DNA of 64,000 nt from Collimonas fungivorans Ter331 (GTDB lineage: Bacteria > Pseudomonadota > Gammaproteobacteria > Burkholderiales > Burkholderiaceae_D), in assembly GCF_000221045.1 (NCBI RefSeq), contig NC_015856.1:1645317-1709316 (forward strand). Reading direction: 5' to 3'. A program made the translations under genes and the position numbers. The notes under the pieces were generated by a model. The model worked only from the letters and a program-made list of their open reading frames with translations, ran no database searches and was not told the origin of the DNA. Each line of letters opens with the position of its first letter. Position 1 is the stretch's first letter. Shown here in pieces: positions 8,473 through 17,024 of the stretch.

Positions 8473-8952
8473 ATGACTCAGATAGTGAACGCCGATTTTG
8501 CCAATGCCCGCCACGCCAGCGCCATCGTTGAACTGTTGAACGACTACGCCATGGATGCCATGGGCGGCGGCCAGCAACTCGCCGATTTTGTCAAAAGCAA
8601 CCTGATCGCCGCCATCAGCAAAAGGAAGGATGTTCACGTGGTGCTGGCTTTTGTCGACGACGAGCCGGCGGGAGTGGCGATCTGCATCGAGGGTTTTTCG
8701 ACATTCGCCTGCCAGCCGCTGCTGAATATCCATGACCTGGCGGTCGCCGGAAAATTTCGCGGCCGCGGGATTTCCAAGCTGCTGATGGCGCAGGTGGAGC
8801 AGGTGGCGCTGGGCCTGGGTTGCTGCAAGATCACGCTCGAAGTGCTGGAAGGCAACCTGCGCGCCCAAGCGCTGTACAAGTCGACCGGGTTTGCCGGCTA
8901 CGAACTCGATCCGGCTATGGGCAAAGCCATGCTGATGCAGAAAAAACTTTAG
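8473..8952 (+). CDS. GNAT family N-acetyltransferase
   Basis: The 159-residue protein has the GNAT fold with motif A (VAGKFRGRGISKLLM, the acetyl-CoA pyrophosphate-binding R/QxxGxG/A loop, near residue 95) and motif B (NLRAQALYKSTGFAGYELD). It should transfer an acetyl group from acetyl-CoA to an amine; the acceptor is unknown. The start has GGACC upstream. The TAG stop codon at 8950-8952 is made partly by the end of an inserted MITE, and removing the element would restore a TAA at the same place, so the protein length is unchanged. Confidence 0.92.
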   Translation: MTQIVNADFANARHASAIVELLNDYAMDAMGGGQQLADFVKSNLIAAISKRKDVHVVLAFVDDEPAGVAICIEGFSTFACQPLLNIHDLAVAGKFRGRGISKLLMAQVEQVALGLGCCKITLEVLEGNLRAQALYKSTGFAGYELDPAMGKAMLMQKKL

Positions 8953-9111
8953 TGTCCTGAGTTAGAAGTTCGTCGAAGAAAAGCGATGAAATCGGTGCCA
9001 TGCGTCGTTGCAAATACTCGCAAGGGGCCACACCCTTGCTCCGTTTTGCGCCTAGCCTGACACCGATTTCATCACTTTTCTTATTCAACGAACTTCTAAC
9101 TCAGGACACTA
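8950..9111. mobile_element. MITE with about 50-base terminal inverted repeats
   Basis: Bases 8952-9001 and the complement of 9060-9109 match over about 50 positions with three substitutions and one 3-base gap, beginning GTGTCCTGAGTTAGAAGTTC. The core of about 55 bases contains a smaller inverted repeat (CAAGGG/CCCTTG) and no ORF. The element is flanked by TA on both sides (8950-8951 and 9110-9111), which suggests a TA target duplication as made by IS630/mariner-type transposases. No transposase is present, so movement would need one elsewhere. The family is inferred from the flanks only. Confidence 0.8.
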
Positions 9112-9175
9112 ATCCGACGCCAGCCGGGATCAGCGGAGGCGGCGCCGGATTTGACCAACCAATGGAAGTCCATGG

Positions 9176-10231
9176 ATGAATCCGAGCATTTTCCCTGAAC
9201 TGCAATATCTGGAAACCAGCCTGTATGTGCTTGGAGCCGCCTTGCTGGCAGCAGTGCTGGCCGGCGTGCTGCATCGCGTCGGCATCATGCTGCTGCGGCG
9301 GCTGGTGCGCAACCGGCCCTACATCACCAACGCCAGCTTTATCGCTTACCGCGCCAGCCAGGTGTGTCTGATGCTGTTCGCGGTGCGCCTGGTGCTGACC
9401 GGGGCGCCGGACGATACGCCATGGCTGGTGCCGCTGTCCTACCTGACCTCGGTGGCGCTGATCGTCGCCTTGACCTGGCTGGCGATGCGCTGCATCCGCG
9501 CCTTGAGCGCCACCGTTGTCCAGCTCAATCCGGTCAGCGCCGCCGACAACCTGAAAGCCCGCCGCATCCTGACCCAGACCAGGGTGCTGACGCGCAGCGC
9601 CTACTTCATTGCGGCGCTGCTTGGCCTGGGGTTTGTCTTGCTGACCTTGCCCGGCGCGCGCCAGTTCGGCGCCAGCCTGCTGGCCTCGGCCGGGGTGGCG
9701 GGACTGGTCGCCGGTATTGCGGCGCGGCCGGTGCTGGGCAATTTCATCGCCGGCATGCAGATCGCGTTTTCGCAGCCGATCCGCATCGACGATGTCCTGA
9801 TCGTCCAGGGCGAGTGGGGGCGGGTCGAAGAAATCACCGGCACCTTCGTGGTGGTGCGGATCTGGGATGAACGGCGCCTGATCGTGCCTTTGCAGTGGTT
9901 TATCGAAAATCCCTTCGAGAACTGGACCCACACCTCTTCCACCATCCTCGGCACGGTGTTCCTGTGGCTGGATTTCGGCGTCCCGGTGCCGGCGGTGCGC
10001 GCCGAGTTCGAGCGCATCTGCAAGCAATCTTCCTTGTGGGACGGCCGGGTTTGCGTCTTGCACGTGACCGACGCCAACGAACGCGCCATGCAATTGCGGC
10101 TGCTGGTCAGCGCCAGGGATTCCGGCACCGCCTTCGACCTGCGCTGCGCCATCCGCGAAGCCATGCTGGCGTTCATCGCCGGGAACTATCCGGACAGCCT
10201 GCCGCGGTTGCGCGCGGCGCTCGATGCGTAG
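9176..10231 (+). CDS. Mechanosensitive ion channel, MscS family
   Basis: The 351-residue inner membrane protein has about four hydrophobic helices (starting near residues 15, 56, 81 and 142), then the pore-lining TM3-like helix (ASLLASAGVAGLVAGIAARPVLGNFIAG, rich in Ala and Gly) and the beta domain with the PIRIDDVLIVQGEWGRVEEIT motif. That is the MscS core with an enlarged N-terminal membrane part. It releases solutes upon hypo-osmotic shock. The start follows a weak purine-rich site. The final TAG stop (10229-10231) is part of the first bases of a REP-like repeat. Confidence 0.93.
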   Translation: MNPSIFPELQYLETSLYVLGAALLAAVLAGVLHRVGIMLLRRLVRNRPYITNASFIAYRASQVCLMLFAVRLVLTGAPDDTPWLVPLSYLTSVALIVALTWLAMRCIRALSATVVQLNPVSAADNLKARRILTQTRVLTRSAYFIAALLGLGFVLLTLPGARQFGASLLASAGVAGLVAGIAARPVLGNFIAGMQIAFSQPIRIDDVLIVQGEWGRVEEITGTFVVVRIWDERRLIVPLQWFIENPFENWTHTSSTILGTVFLWLDFGVPVPAVRAEFERICKQSSLWDGRVCVLHVTDANERAMQLRLLVSARDSGTAFDLRCAIREAMLAFIAGNYPDSLPRLRAALDA

Positions 10232-10338
10232 GGTGGGCAAGTTTTTTTGCCCACGCGTGAACTCACACCACGTACATGCCATTCCGGTGCCGCAGTATCT
10301 ACTCCGGGTCACGCGTGGGCACAGGTGCCCACCCTACG
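10227..10338. repeat. REP-like element, copy 1 (two hairpins)
   Basis: The element opens CGTAGGGTGGGCA, forms a first hairpin (GTGGGCA...TGCCCAC), has a variable middle, and ends with a second hairpin (GTGGGCACAGGTGCCCAC) and CCACCCTACG. The outer arms are complementary to each other. It lies between two convergent genes (MscS and LysR), and its arms supply the TAG stop codons of both. Four more copies lie at 13883, 32588, 40630 (half) and 43294. Confidence 0.85.
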
Positions 10339-11245
10339 CAAGCCTGCCACACTCACCGATGATCCACTGGCGGAACAAGTCGATGGCGGCGGTCGTCCGC
10401 TGTGCGTTGGGGCGCACCAGGAAGTAGCCATTATCGGTTTGCACCGGGCCGGCGGCGGCGCGCACCAGCTGGCCGCTGCGCAGCAAATCCTCGACCAGCG
10501 GCAGCCAGCCTAGCGCCAGGCCCTGTCCGGCGATGGCGGCCTGGATCACCAGCGGATAGTTGTTGAAACTGAGGTCGTGTGCGCCATCGCTGGCCGCCAG
10601 CCGGTGGCGGGCGAACCAGCTGTCCCAGCTCAGCCAGCGCGTCGGCTCTTCGCTTTCCAAATGGAGCAGCGGTAATGCGGTCAGTCTGCTGATATCTTCG
10701 CCTGCGGCATGGCTGGCCAGGAAACCCGGGCTGCATACCGGAATCACGATTTCGGGCAACAGCAGTTCCGCCTCGCAGCCCGGCCAGTGGCCGGCGCCGA
10801 AAGCGATCGCGACGTCGACCGCTTCCTCGCGGATATCGAAAGGCTTTTGCGAAGTCACGATGCGTACATCGAGGTCGGCCACCAGTTTGCGCAGGGCGCC
10901 CAGCTGGGGCATCAGCCAGTAAGCCGCGAAGCCGAAGTCGGTCGCTACCGTCAGCACCCGGCGCGAACGCTGTGCGCGGATGTGCGCCACGGCGGCGCCG
11001 ATGGTGCCGAGGCTTTCGTGCACTGCCTCGAACAGCCGCACGCCGTCGGCGCTCAGCGAAACGCCACGGTGGGCGCGCTTGAACAGAGGTACGCCCAGGT
11101 CTTCTTCCAGCAAGCCGATGCGGTGGCTGACCGCCGGCTGGGTGGTGCCGAGTTCTTGCGCCGCCGCGGTGAAATTCAGGTGGCGGGCTGCGGCTTCGAA
11201 GAACACCAGGCTTTGCAAGGGTGGTAGGCGGTGCGGTTTAGCCAT
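10334..11245 (-). CDS. LysR-family regulator, probable regulator of choline sulfatase
   Basis: The 303-residue GcvA-like regulator has its helix-turn-helix at residues 24-43 (LNFTAAAQELGTTQPAVSHR) and a full effector domain. It is transcribed away from betC with about 105 bases between the start codons, the arrangement in which a choline sulfatase gene is controlled by a LysR protein in Burkholderia and Rhizobium. The likely inducer is choline or choline sulfate (inference from position). The TAG stop is formed by the inner end of a REP-like repeat. Confidence 0.92.
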   Translation of the reverse strand: MAKPHRLPPLQSLVFFEAAARHLNFTAAAQELGTTQPAVSHRIGLLEEDLGVPLFKRAHRGVSLSADGVRLFEAVHESLGTIGAAVAHIRAQRSRRVLTVATDFGFAAYWLMPQLGALRKLVADLDVRIVTSQKPFDIREEAVDVAIAFGAGHWPGCEAELLLPEIVIPVCSPGFLASHAAGEDISRLTALPLLHLESEEPTRWLSWDSWFARHRLAASDGAHDLSFNNYPLVIQAAIAGQGLALGWLPLVEDLLRSGQLVRAAAGPVQTDNGYFLVRPNAQRTTAAIDLFRQWIIGECGRLA

Positions 11246-11351
11246 AATCTCTCTTTATGGATGCATAACGATTTGTGGGCTTCACACCCATGAAATCACG
11301 ATGCTAGACTAACTCGTCGCATAAAGCCAATCAATGCCAGGAGAGAGAACG

Positions 11352-12875
11352 ATGAGCCGCAAGCCGAATATTCTGATCTTGATGGCAGACCAGCTGACGC
11401 CTGCCGCACTGGCGGCATATGGCAACCAGGTCTGCCAGACGCCCAACATCGATGCGCTGGCGGAGGGTGGCGTGGTGTTCGATTCCGCCTACACCAACAG
11501 CCCGCTGTGTGCGCCGTCGCGCTACGTGTTCATGGCGGGCAAGCTGCCTTCGGCGATCGGCGCCTACGACAATGCCGCCGAGCTGGGCGCGGAGGTGCTG
11601 ACCTTCGGCCATTATTTGCGCCACGCCGGCTACCGCACCATCTTGTCCGGCAAGATGCATTTCTGCGGCGCCGACCAGTTGCACGGCTTTGAAGAGCGGC
11701 TGACCACCGACATCTATCCGGCGGATTTCGGCTGGACCCCTGACTGGGACCATCCAGATCAGCGCCCGAGCTGGTACCACAATATGGGCTCGGTGATCGA
11801 CGCCGGGCCTTGCATACGCACCAACCAGCTCGATTTCGACGAAGAGGTGGTCGCCGCCGCCCGCCAGAAACTGTTCGACATTGCGCGCGATGGCGATGAG
11901 CGCCCGTTTTGCATGCTGGTCTCGCTGACCCACCCGCACGACCCCTACGCCATCCCCGAGCAATACTGGAACCTGTACCGGGACGAAGACATCGACATGC
12001 CGCGGGTACACCTGGCGCCCGGACAGCTCGATCCGCACTCCCGGCGCCTGCGCCACGTCAGCGACATGGACCGCACCCCGGTCACGGAACAGCAGGTGCG
12101 CAACGCCCGCCGCGCCTACTATGGCGCGGTTTCCTACGTCGACGAACAGATCGGCCGCATCCGGCAGACGCTGGAGCAGACTGGCATGGCCGACGACACC
12201 GTCATCCTGCTGCTGGCCGACCATGGCGACATGCTGGGCGAGCGCGGACTCTGGTACAAGATGAATTTCTTTGAAGGCGCCGCCCGCATACCGCTGATCG
12301 TGCATGCGCCGGAGCGTTTCCGGCCACGGCGGGTGGCGGCGTCGGTCTCGCTGGCCGACATCTTGCCGACCCTGGTCGACCTCGCTTTCGACGGCGCCGC
12401 GCCGCCGTATCCCGAAACTATCGACGGCCGCAGCCTGCTGCCGCACCTGCAAGGCAGGGCCGGGCATGACGAAGTGATCGGCGAGTATTGCGGCGAGGGA
12501 GCGCTGGCGCCGATCGTGATGATACGGCGCGGCCCCTACAAGTTCATCCACTCGCCGGTCGATCCCGACCAGCTCTACCATCTTGCGCGCGATCCCGACG
12601 AGTTGAAGAACCTGGCGACCGATCCGGAATCCATGGCCGTGCTTGAGCAATTCCGCCAGGAAGCCGGCCATCGCTGGAACCTGTCCAAGCTGCATGAGCA
12701 GGTAGTCGCCAGCCAGCGCCGGCGGCGCTTCCACTTTGCGGCGCAAAGCACGGGCACGGCGCGGCACTGGGATTACCAGCCGGTGCAGGACGCTAGCCTG
12801 CGTTTCATGCGCAACCATATCGACCTTGACGCGCTGGAGGCGATGGCGCGTTTTCCGGCGGTTTCGGGTAAATAA
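11352..12875 (+). CDS. betC: Choline-sulfatase
   Basis: The 507-residue protein begins MSRKPNILILMADQLTP; a start six codons earlier is in frame but this ATG has AGGAGAGAG upstream. The sulfatase signature CAPSR at residues 53-57 gives the Cys that becomes formylglycine, with Asp ligands at 13 and in the VILLLADHGDMLGE motif. The C-terminal half ends in the region specific to choline sulfatases (RRRFHFAAQSTGTARHWDYQP...SLRFMRNHIDLDALE). It hydrolyses choline-O-sulfate to choline and sulfate in the cytoplasm. It lies divergent to a LysR gene and is followed after 37 bases by a choline-binding protein gene. A choline oxidation route (betA, betB) is not in this window. Confidence 0.95.
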   Translation: MSRKPNILILMADQLTPAALAAYGNQVCQTPNIDALAEGGVVFDSAYTNSPLCAPSRYVFMAGKLPSAIGAYDNAAELGAEVLTFGHYLRHAGYRTILSGKMHFCGADQLHGFEERLTTDIYPADFGWTPDWDHPDQRPSWYHNMGSVIDAGPCIRTNQLDFDEEVVAAARQKLFDIARDGDERPFCMLVSLTHPHDPYAIPEQYWNLYRDEDIDMPRVHLAPGQLDPHSRRLRHVSDMDRTPVTEQQVRNARRAYYGAVSYVDEQIGRIRQTLEQTGMADDTVILLLADHGDMLGERGLWYKMNFFEGAARIPLIVHAPERFRPRRVAASVSLADILPTLVDLAFDGAAPPYPETIDGRSLLPHLQGRAGHDEVIGEYCGEGALAPIVMIRRGPYKFIHSPVDPDQLYHLARDPDELKNLATDPESMAVLEQFRQEAGHRWNLSKLHEQVVASQRRRRFHFAAQSTGTARHWDYQPVQDASLRFMRNHIDLDALEAMARFPAVSGK

Positions 12876-12902
12876 GCAGGTAAATAAGCAGGTAAATAAG
12901 CT
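12867..12902 (+). repeat. Three 12-base tandem repeats between betC and the choline-binding gene
   Basis: The unit GGTAAATAAGCA is repeated three times (the third ends CT), covering the betC stop codon and running up to the ribosome binding site (GGAGG, 12904-12908) of the next gene. A nearly identical unit (10 of 12 positions) occurs three times at 29908-29943, also between two genes of an operon and just before a ribosome binding site. Confidence 0.85.
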
Positions 12903-12912
12903 GGAGGGCAGC

Positions 12913-13869
12913 ATGCCAAGAAAAGGTATTCCATCGGGTATTCCAGTGATGCTGGCCTGCCTGCTGTTTTTGCATCAGGGCGCTTTTGGGGCGGAGGCTG
13001 ACGCTTGCAAGCTAGTGCGCATGGCCGATCCCGGCTGGAGCGACATTACCGCAACCAATGCCATCGCCGGCATCTTGCTGGATGCGCTCGGTTATGAGCA
13101 GAAGGTGGACCACCTGTCGGTTCCCATCACTTTCGTCGGCTTGAAAAAAGGCCAGATCGATGTCTTCCTCGGCAACTGGATGCCGGCGCAAAAGCCGCTC
13201 ATGGAAACCCAGCTCAAGGATGGCGCCATCGACGTCCTGCACGCCAACCTGGTCAATGCCAAGTTCACGCTCGCGGTTCCCAGCTACGTCGCTGCCGCAG
13301 GCGTCAAGTCTTTCAGCGACCTTGCCAGGTTCGCCGACAAATTCGACAGCAAGATTTACGGCATCGAAACCGGCGCGCCGGCCAACCAGAACATCAAGAC
13401 CATGCTGGCGGCCAAGTCGTTCGGGCTGGACAACTGGAAACTGGTGGAGTCGAGCGAGCAAAGCATGTTGAGCCAGGTCGCGCGCAAAGTCTTGGCCAAG
13501 GAGTGGATCGTATTCCTGGCCTGGGAGCCGCACCTGATGAACACCCGTTTCCAGCTCACTTACCTGGATGGCGGCAATGCCTATTTCGGCCCCAACTACG
13601 GCGGCGCCACGGTGAACACGCTGGCGCGCAAAGGTTATGCGGCGCAGTGCCCGAACAGCGGCCGGCTGTTCAGCCAGCTTGAGTTCAACGTCGACCTGGA
13701 AAACAAGATCATCAGCGACGTGCTGACGCAGAAAGTGGATGCGAAGACCGCCGCGGCGCGGCAGTTGAAACAGCACCCCGAGCTGTTGCAGGCATGGCTA
13801 AATGGCGTCAAGACACGTGGCGGCGAAGATGGTTTGCCGGCAGTGAAGAAGATGCTTGGCTTGAACTAG
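12913..13869 (+). CDS. Choline/glycine-betaine-type ABC substrate-binding protein (ChoX-like)
   Basis: The 318-residue protein has a signal peptide (residues 1-26, ending GAFGA) and the OpuAC/ChoX binding fold: VRMADPGWSDITATNAIAGILLDALGY, DVFLGNWMP with the aromatic ligand residue, and WIVFLAWEPHLMN. Proteins of this type bind choline through an aromatic box. It is directly downstream of betC, spaced by a tandem repeat, and translated from ATG 12913 with GGAGG six bases before. No permease or ATPase gene follows, so the receptor must work with a transporter encoded elsewhere. The start used here replaces a longer frame that runs through betC. Confidence 0.92.
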   Translation: MPRKGIPSGIPVMLACLLFLHQGAFGAEADACKLVRMADPGWSDITATNAIAGILLDALGYEQKVDHLSVPITFVGLKKGQIDVFLGNWMPAQKPLMETQLKDGAIDVLHANLVNAKFTLAVPSYVAAAGVKSFSDLARFADKFDSKIYGIETGAPANQNIKTMLAAKSFGLDNWKLVESSEQSMLSQVARKVLAKEWIVFLAWEPHLMNTRFQLTYLDGGNAYFGPNYGGATVNTLARKGYAAQCPNSGRLFSQLEFNVDLENKIISDVLTQKVDAKTAAARQLKQHPELLQAWLNGVKTRGGEDGLPAVKKMLGLN

Positions 13870-13882
13870 CGGCAGTCTCGCA

Positions 13883-13966
13883 GTAGGGTGGGCAGGTTTT
13901 TCTGCCCACGCGGACGCTCGAGCTCAAACGAGCAAGATTCCGCGTGGGCACAGGTGCCCACCCTAC
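13883..13966. repeat. REP-like element, copy 2
   Basis: GTAGGGTGGGCA at 13883 and TGCCCACCCTAC ending at 13966 form the outer arms; the two inner hairpins (GGGCAGGTTTTTCTGCCC and GTGGGCACAGGTGCCCAC) match the other copies. It lies between the convergent choline-binding protein gene and ppc, where it can also act as a bidirectional terminator. Confidence 0.85.
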
Positions 13967-13976
13967 ATGGAGCCCG

Positions 13977-16850
13977 TCAACCCGTATTGCGCAAACCGGC
14001 GGCGATGCCGTTGATGCTCAGGTGGATGCCGCGTTTGACCCTTTCTTCCGTCGTGCGGCCGGCCGCGGTCACGCTGCGGTGGCGCTTGATCAGTTCCACC
14101 TGCAAGTGGTTCAGCGGATCGAGGTAGGCGAAGCGGTTCTTGATCGAACGCGCCAGCAGCGGATTGCCCGACAGGCGGTCCTTGGAGCCGGTGATGGCCG
14201 ACAGGATGCTGCTGGTGCGCTCGTGTTCATCGACGATGCGCTTGAAGATGCTGTTGCGCAGCTTGCGGTCGGTGACCAGCCCGGCATAGCGCGAGGCCAC
14301 AGCCAGGTCGGTCTTCGACAGCACCATGTCCATGTTCGACAGCAGGGTGGCGAAGAACGGCCATTCCTTGTACATGGCGCGCAAGGTCGCCAGCTTCTGG
14401 GTCTTGAGCTTGCTGTCCTTTCCCTCTTCCAGCCAGCTTTCGATGGCGCTGCCGAAGCCGTACCAGCCCGGCAGCAGCAAACGGCACTGGCCCCAGGAAA
14501 AGCCCCAGGGAATCGCGCGCAAGTCTTCGATGCGGCGCGTCGATTTGCGCGAGGCAGGGCGCGAACCGATGTTCAGTTCGGCGATCTCGGCAATCGGCGT
14601 CGCCGCAAAGAAGTAGTCGGTGAAACCGGGGGTTTCATAGACCAGGTTGCGGTAGGACTGGTAAGCGCGTTCCGACAAACCATCCATCAGCTGTTCGAAT
14701 TCGCCTAGCTTCTTGGTTTGCCTGGCGTCGGCATTGTTAGGCATCAGGCTCGCTTCCAGCGTCGCCGCCACCAGCAGCTCCAGGTTGCGGCGGCCGATTT
14801 CCGGGTTGGAAAACTTGGAAGCGATGATCTCGCCTTGCTCGGTCAGGCGGATCTGGCCGTTGACGGTGCCCGGCGGCTGCGCCAGGATCGCCTGGTAGCT
14901 CGGGCCGCCGCCGCGGCCGACGGTGCCGCCGCGGCCATGGAACAGGCGCAGCTTGACGCCGGCGCGGTCGAATACGCGCACCAGCTGGATCTCAGCCTTG
15001 TACAGCTCCCAGTTGGAAGTCAGGAAACCACCGTCCTTGTTGGAGTCGGAATAACCCAGCATCACTTCCTGCAGCTTGCCTTGCTTGGCGATCAGCCGCT
15101 CCACAGGCGCCAGGGCCATGAACTGCTCCATGATGGCGGCGGCGCGGCGCAGGTCGGGAATGGTTTCGAATAGCGGGATCACCATGACTTCCAGCTCGCC
15201 GACGGCAGCCTTGCCCTTGCCCGCAACGGCATCAGGCCGCAGCAGGCCGGTTTCTTGTTGCAGCAGCAGGACTTCCAGCAAGTCGGACACAGTCTCGGTG
15301 TGCGAGATGATGTAGTTGCGGATCGAGCGCGCGCCGTAGCGCTGGCGCATCTCGCCGGCGGCGCGCAGGATCGACAGTTCGGACACGGTCTCGTCGGAAT
15401 ACTCGATGTACGGCGAGTACAGCAGGCGCGGCTTGGCCAGTTCGGCCAGTAGCAGGTCGATCTTCTGTTCTTCGCTGAGCTTGTCGTAAGCGCCTTCCAC
15501 CTGGGCCTGGGCGAACAGCTCGGTCAGCACCCGTTCGTGGACGTCGGAACTCTGGCGCATGTCGAGCGAGGCCAGGTGGAAACCGAAAATCTCGGAAGCG
15601 CGCTTGAGCGTCGCCAGCCGCGGCTTGACCAGTGCGCTGCCGTGGTGGGCGCGCAGCGAATCTTCGACGATCTGCAATTCCTGGGTAAATTCCTGCGGCG
15701 TCGCATAGTGGGCGGCGGCGCCGACTTCCTGGCGCAGGATGTTGGTGGCGCCCAGCTCGCGCGCGGTCGAGGCCAGCCGTGCGTAGATGCCGATCAGGGC
15801 GCGGCGGTAAGGTTCGTCGGAACGATGGTCCGAGGTGTCGGGCGAACTTTCCGCCAGCGCCAGCAGTTCCTGGTTGACGCTGACCATCAGGGTCGAGACC
15901 GACAGCTCCGCGCCCAGCGCATGTACTTCTTCCAGGTAAAAATCAAAGATGGTGGTCGATTGCCGCGACAGCGCGCGCTGCATGGTGCCGGCGTTGACGT
16001 TGGGATTGCCGTCGCGGTCGCCGCCGATCCAGCTACCCATCTGCACGAAGGGCGCCAGTTCGGCATTGGCGCCGCCGCTGGGCTGGCGCGCGCGGGTCGG
16101 GAACTGGGTGGCGATTTCGCCTTCGATGTCGTCATACAGCGCCGGCAGTTCGCGCAGGAAGGTGATGCGGTAGTAGGACAGGGCATTCTCGATTTCGTCC
16201 GCTACCGTCAGCTTGGTATAGCGCAGCATGCGGGTTTGCCACAGGGTGGCGATGCGGCCGCGCAGCAGTTCGGTGTTGTCGCGCAGTTCTTTCGCGGTCA
16301 GGGGACGGTCGCGCTCGGCCAGCAGGCGGGCGATCTCGCGCTCCGCATCGAGGATGCTCTTGCGCTGCACTTCGGTCGGGTGGGCAGTCAGGACCGGCGA
16401 AATCAAGGCATCTTTCAGGAAGCTGCGCACGGTGGCGCCGGAGACGCCGGCGTCATCCAGCTTGCTCAGGGCATGCGCCACGCTGCCGGGCTGGGCTGCC
16501 GATCCGGCCAGCAAGTGGGCGCGGCGGCGCCGGTTATGGTGCTGATCCTCGGCGATATTGGCCAGGTGCGAGAAATAGGAAAATGCGCGCACCACCGAAT
16601 TGGTCTGGTCGCGCGTGAGTTTCTTGAGCAGCTTGTCGAGGTCGGCGCCGGCCTGCGGATCCGATTCGCGCCGGAAGCGTACCGCCGTCTGGCGTATGGT
16701 TTCCACCACTTCAAATACCGCGTCGCCCTCCTGATCGCGCAGCACGTCGCCCAGCAAGCGGCCCAGCAGACGGATATCTTCTTTGAGCGGAGCATCTTTA
16801 TTGGGAGCGGGTTTTTTTACCTGGACAGCAGAATTCAATTGTTTTGCCAT
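13977..16850 (-). CDS. ppc: Phosphoenolpyruvate carboxylase
   Basis: The 957-residue protein has all PEP carboxylase landmarks: the catalytic His in VLTAHPTEVQRKSIL near residue 155, the GRGGTVGRGGGP loop with essential Arg and Gly residues in the second half, the YSDSNKDGG motif and the conserved C-terminal ending in NTG. It fixes bicarbonate onto PEP to give oxaloacetate, refilling the TCA cycle. Length matches the bacterial enzyme. The ATG at 16850 is preferred to an in-frame TTG five codons earlier, although neither has a clear ribosome site. It is divergent from hemC, a common arrangement in Burkholderiales. Confidence 0.97.
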   Translation of the reverse strand: MAKQLNSAVQVKKPAPNKDAPLKEDIRLLGRLLGDVLRDQEGDAVFEVVETIRQTAVRFRRESDPQAGADLDKLLKKLTRDQTNSVVRAFSYFSHLANIAEDQHHNRRRRAHLLAGSAAQPGSVAHALSKLDDAGVSGATVRSFLKDALISPVLTAHPTEVQRKSILDAEREIARLLAERDRPLTAKELRDNTELLRGRIATLWQTRMLRYTKLTVADEIENALSYYRITFLRELPALYDDIEGEIATQFPTRARQPSGGANAELAPFVQMGSWIGGDRDGNPNVNAGTMQRALSRQSTTIFDFYLEEVHALGAELSVSTLMVSVNQELLALAESSPDTSDHRSDEPYRRALIGIYARLASTARELGATNILRQEVGAAAHYATPQEFTQELQIVEDSLRAHHGSALVKPRLATLKRASEIFGFHLASLDMRQSSDVHERVLTELFAQAQVEGAYDKLSEEQKIDLLLAELAKPRLLYSPYIEYSDETVSELSILRAAGEMRQRYGARSIRNYIISHTETVSDLLEVLLLQQETGLLRPDAVAGKGKAAVGELEVMVIPLFETIPDLRRAAAIMEQFMALAPVERLIAKQGKLQEVMLGYSDSNKDGGFLTSNWELYKAEIQLVRVFDRAGVKLRLFHGRGGTVGRGGGPSYQAILAQPPGTVNGQIRLTEQGEIIASKFSNPEIGRRNLELLVAATLEASLMPNNADARQTKKLGEFEQLMDGLSERAYQSYRNLVYETPGFTDYFFAATPIAEIAELNIGSRPASRKSTRRIEDLRAIPWGFSWGQCRLLLPGWYGFGSAIESWLEEGKDSKLKTQKLATLRAMYKEWPFFATLLSNMDMVLSKTDLAVASRYAGLVTDRKLRNSIFKRIVDEHERTSSILSAITGSKDRLSGNPLLARSIKNRFAYLDPLNHLQVELIKRHRSVTAAGRTTEERVKRGIHLSINGIAAGLRNTG

Positions 16851-17024
16851 AATGAACGAGTGCAATCAGTTTTTCTGGGGTGGGGACGAAGGGTTTGGAA
16901 CCGGTTGGGCGGGTGCTGTCTATATAAGTCTTTTGATATAAGCTGAACTGAGGCAATGCGCTGGAACAGTACACTGCACATGCTAAAATCCAGTGCGCCG
17001 CCTAGTTAAAATCTGAAAGAACTT

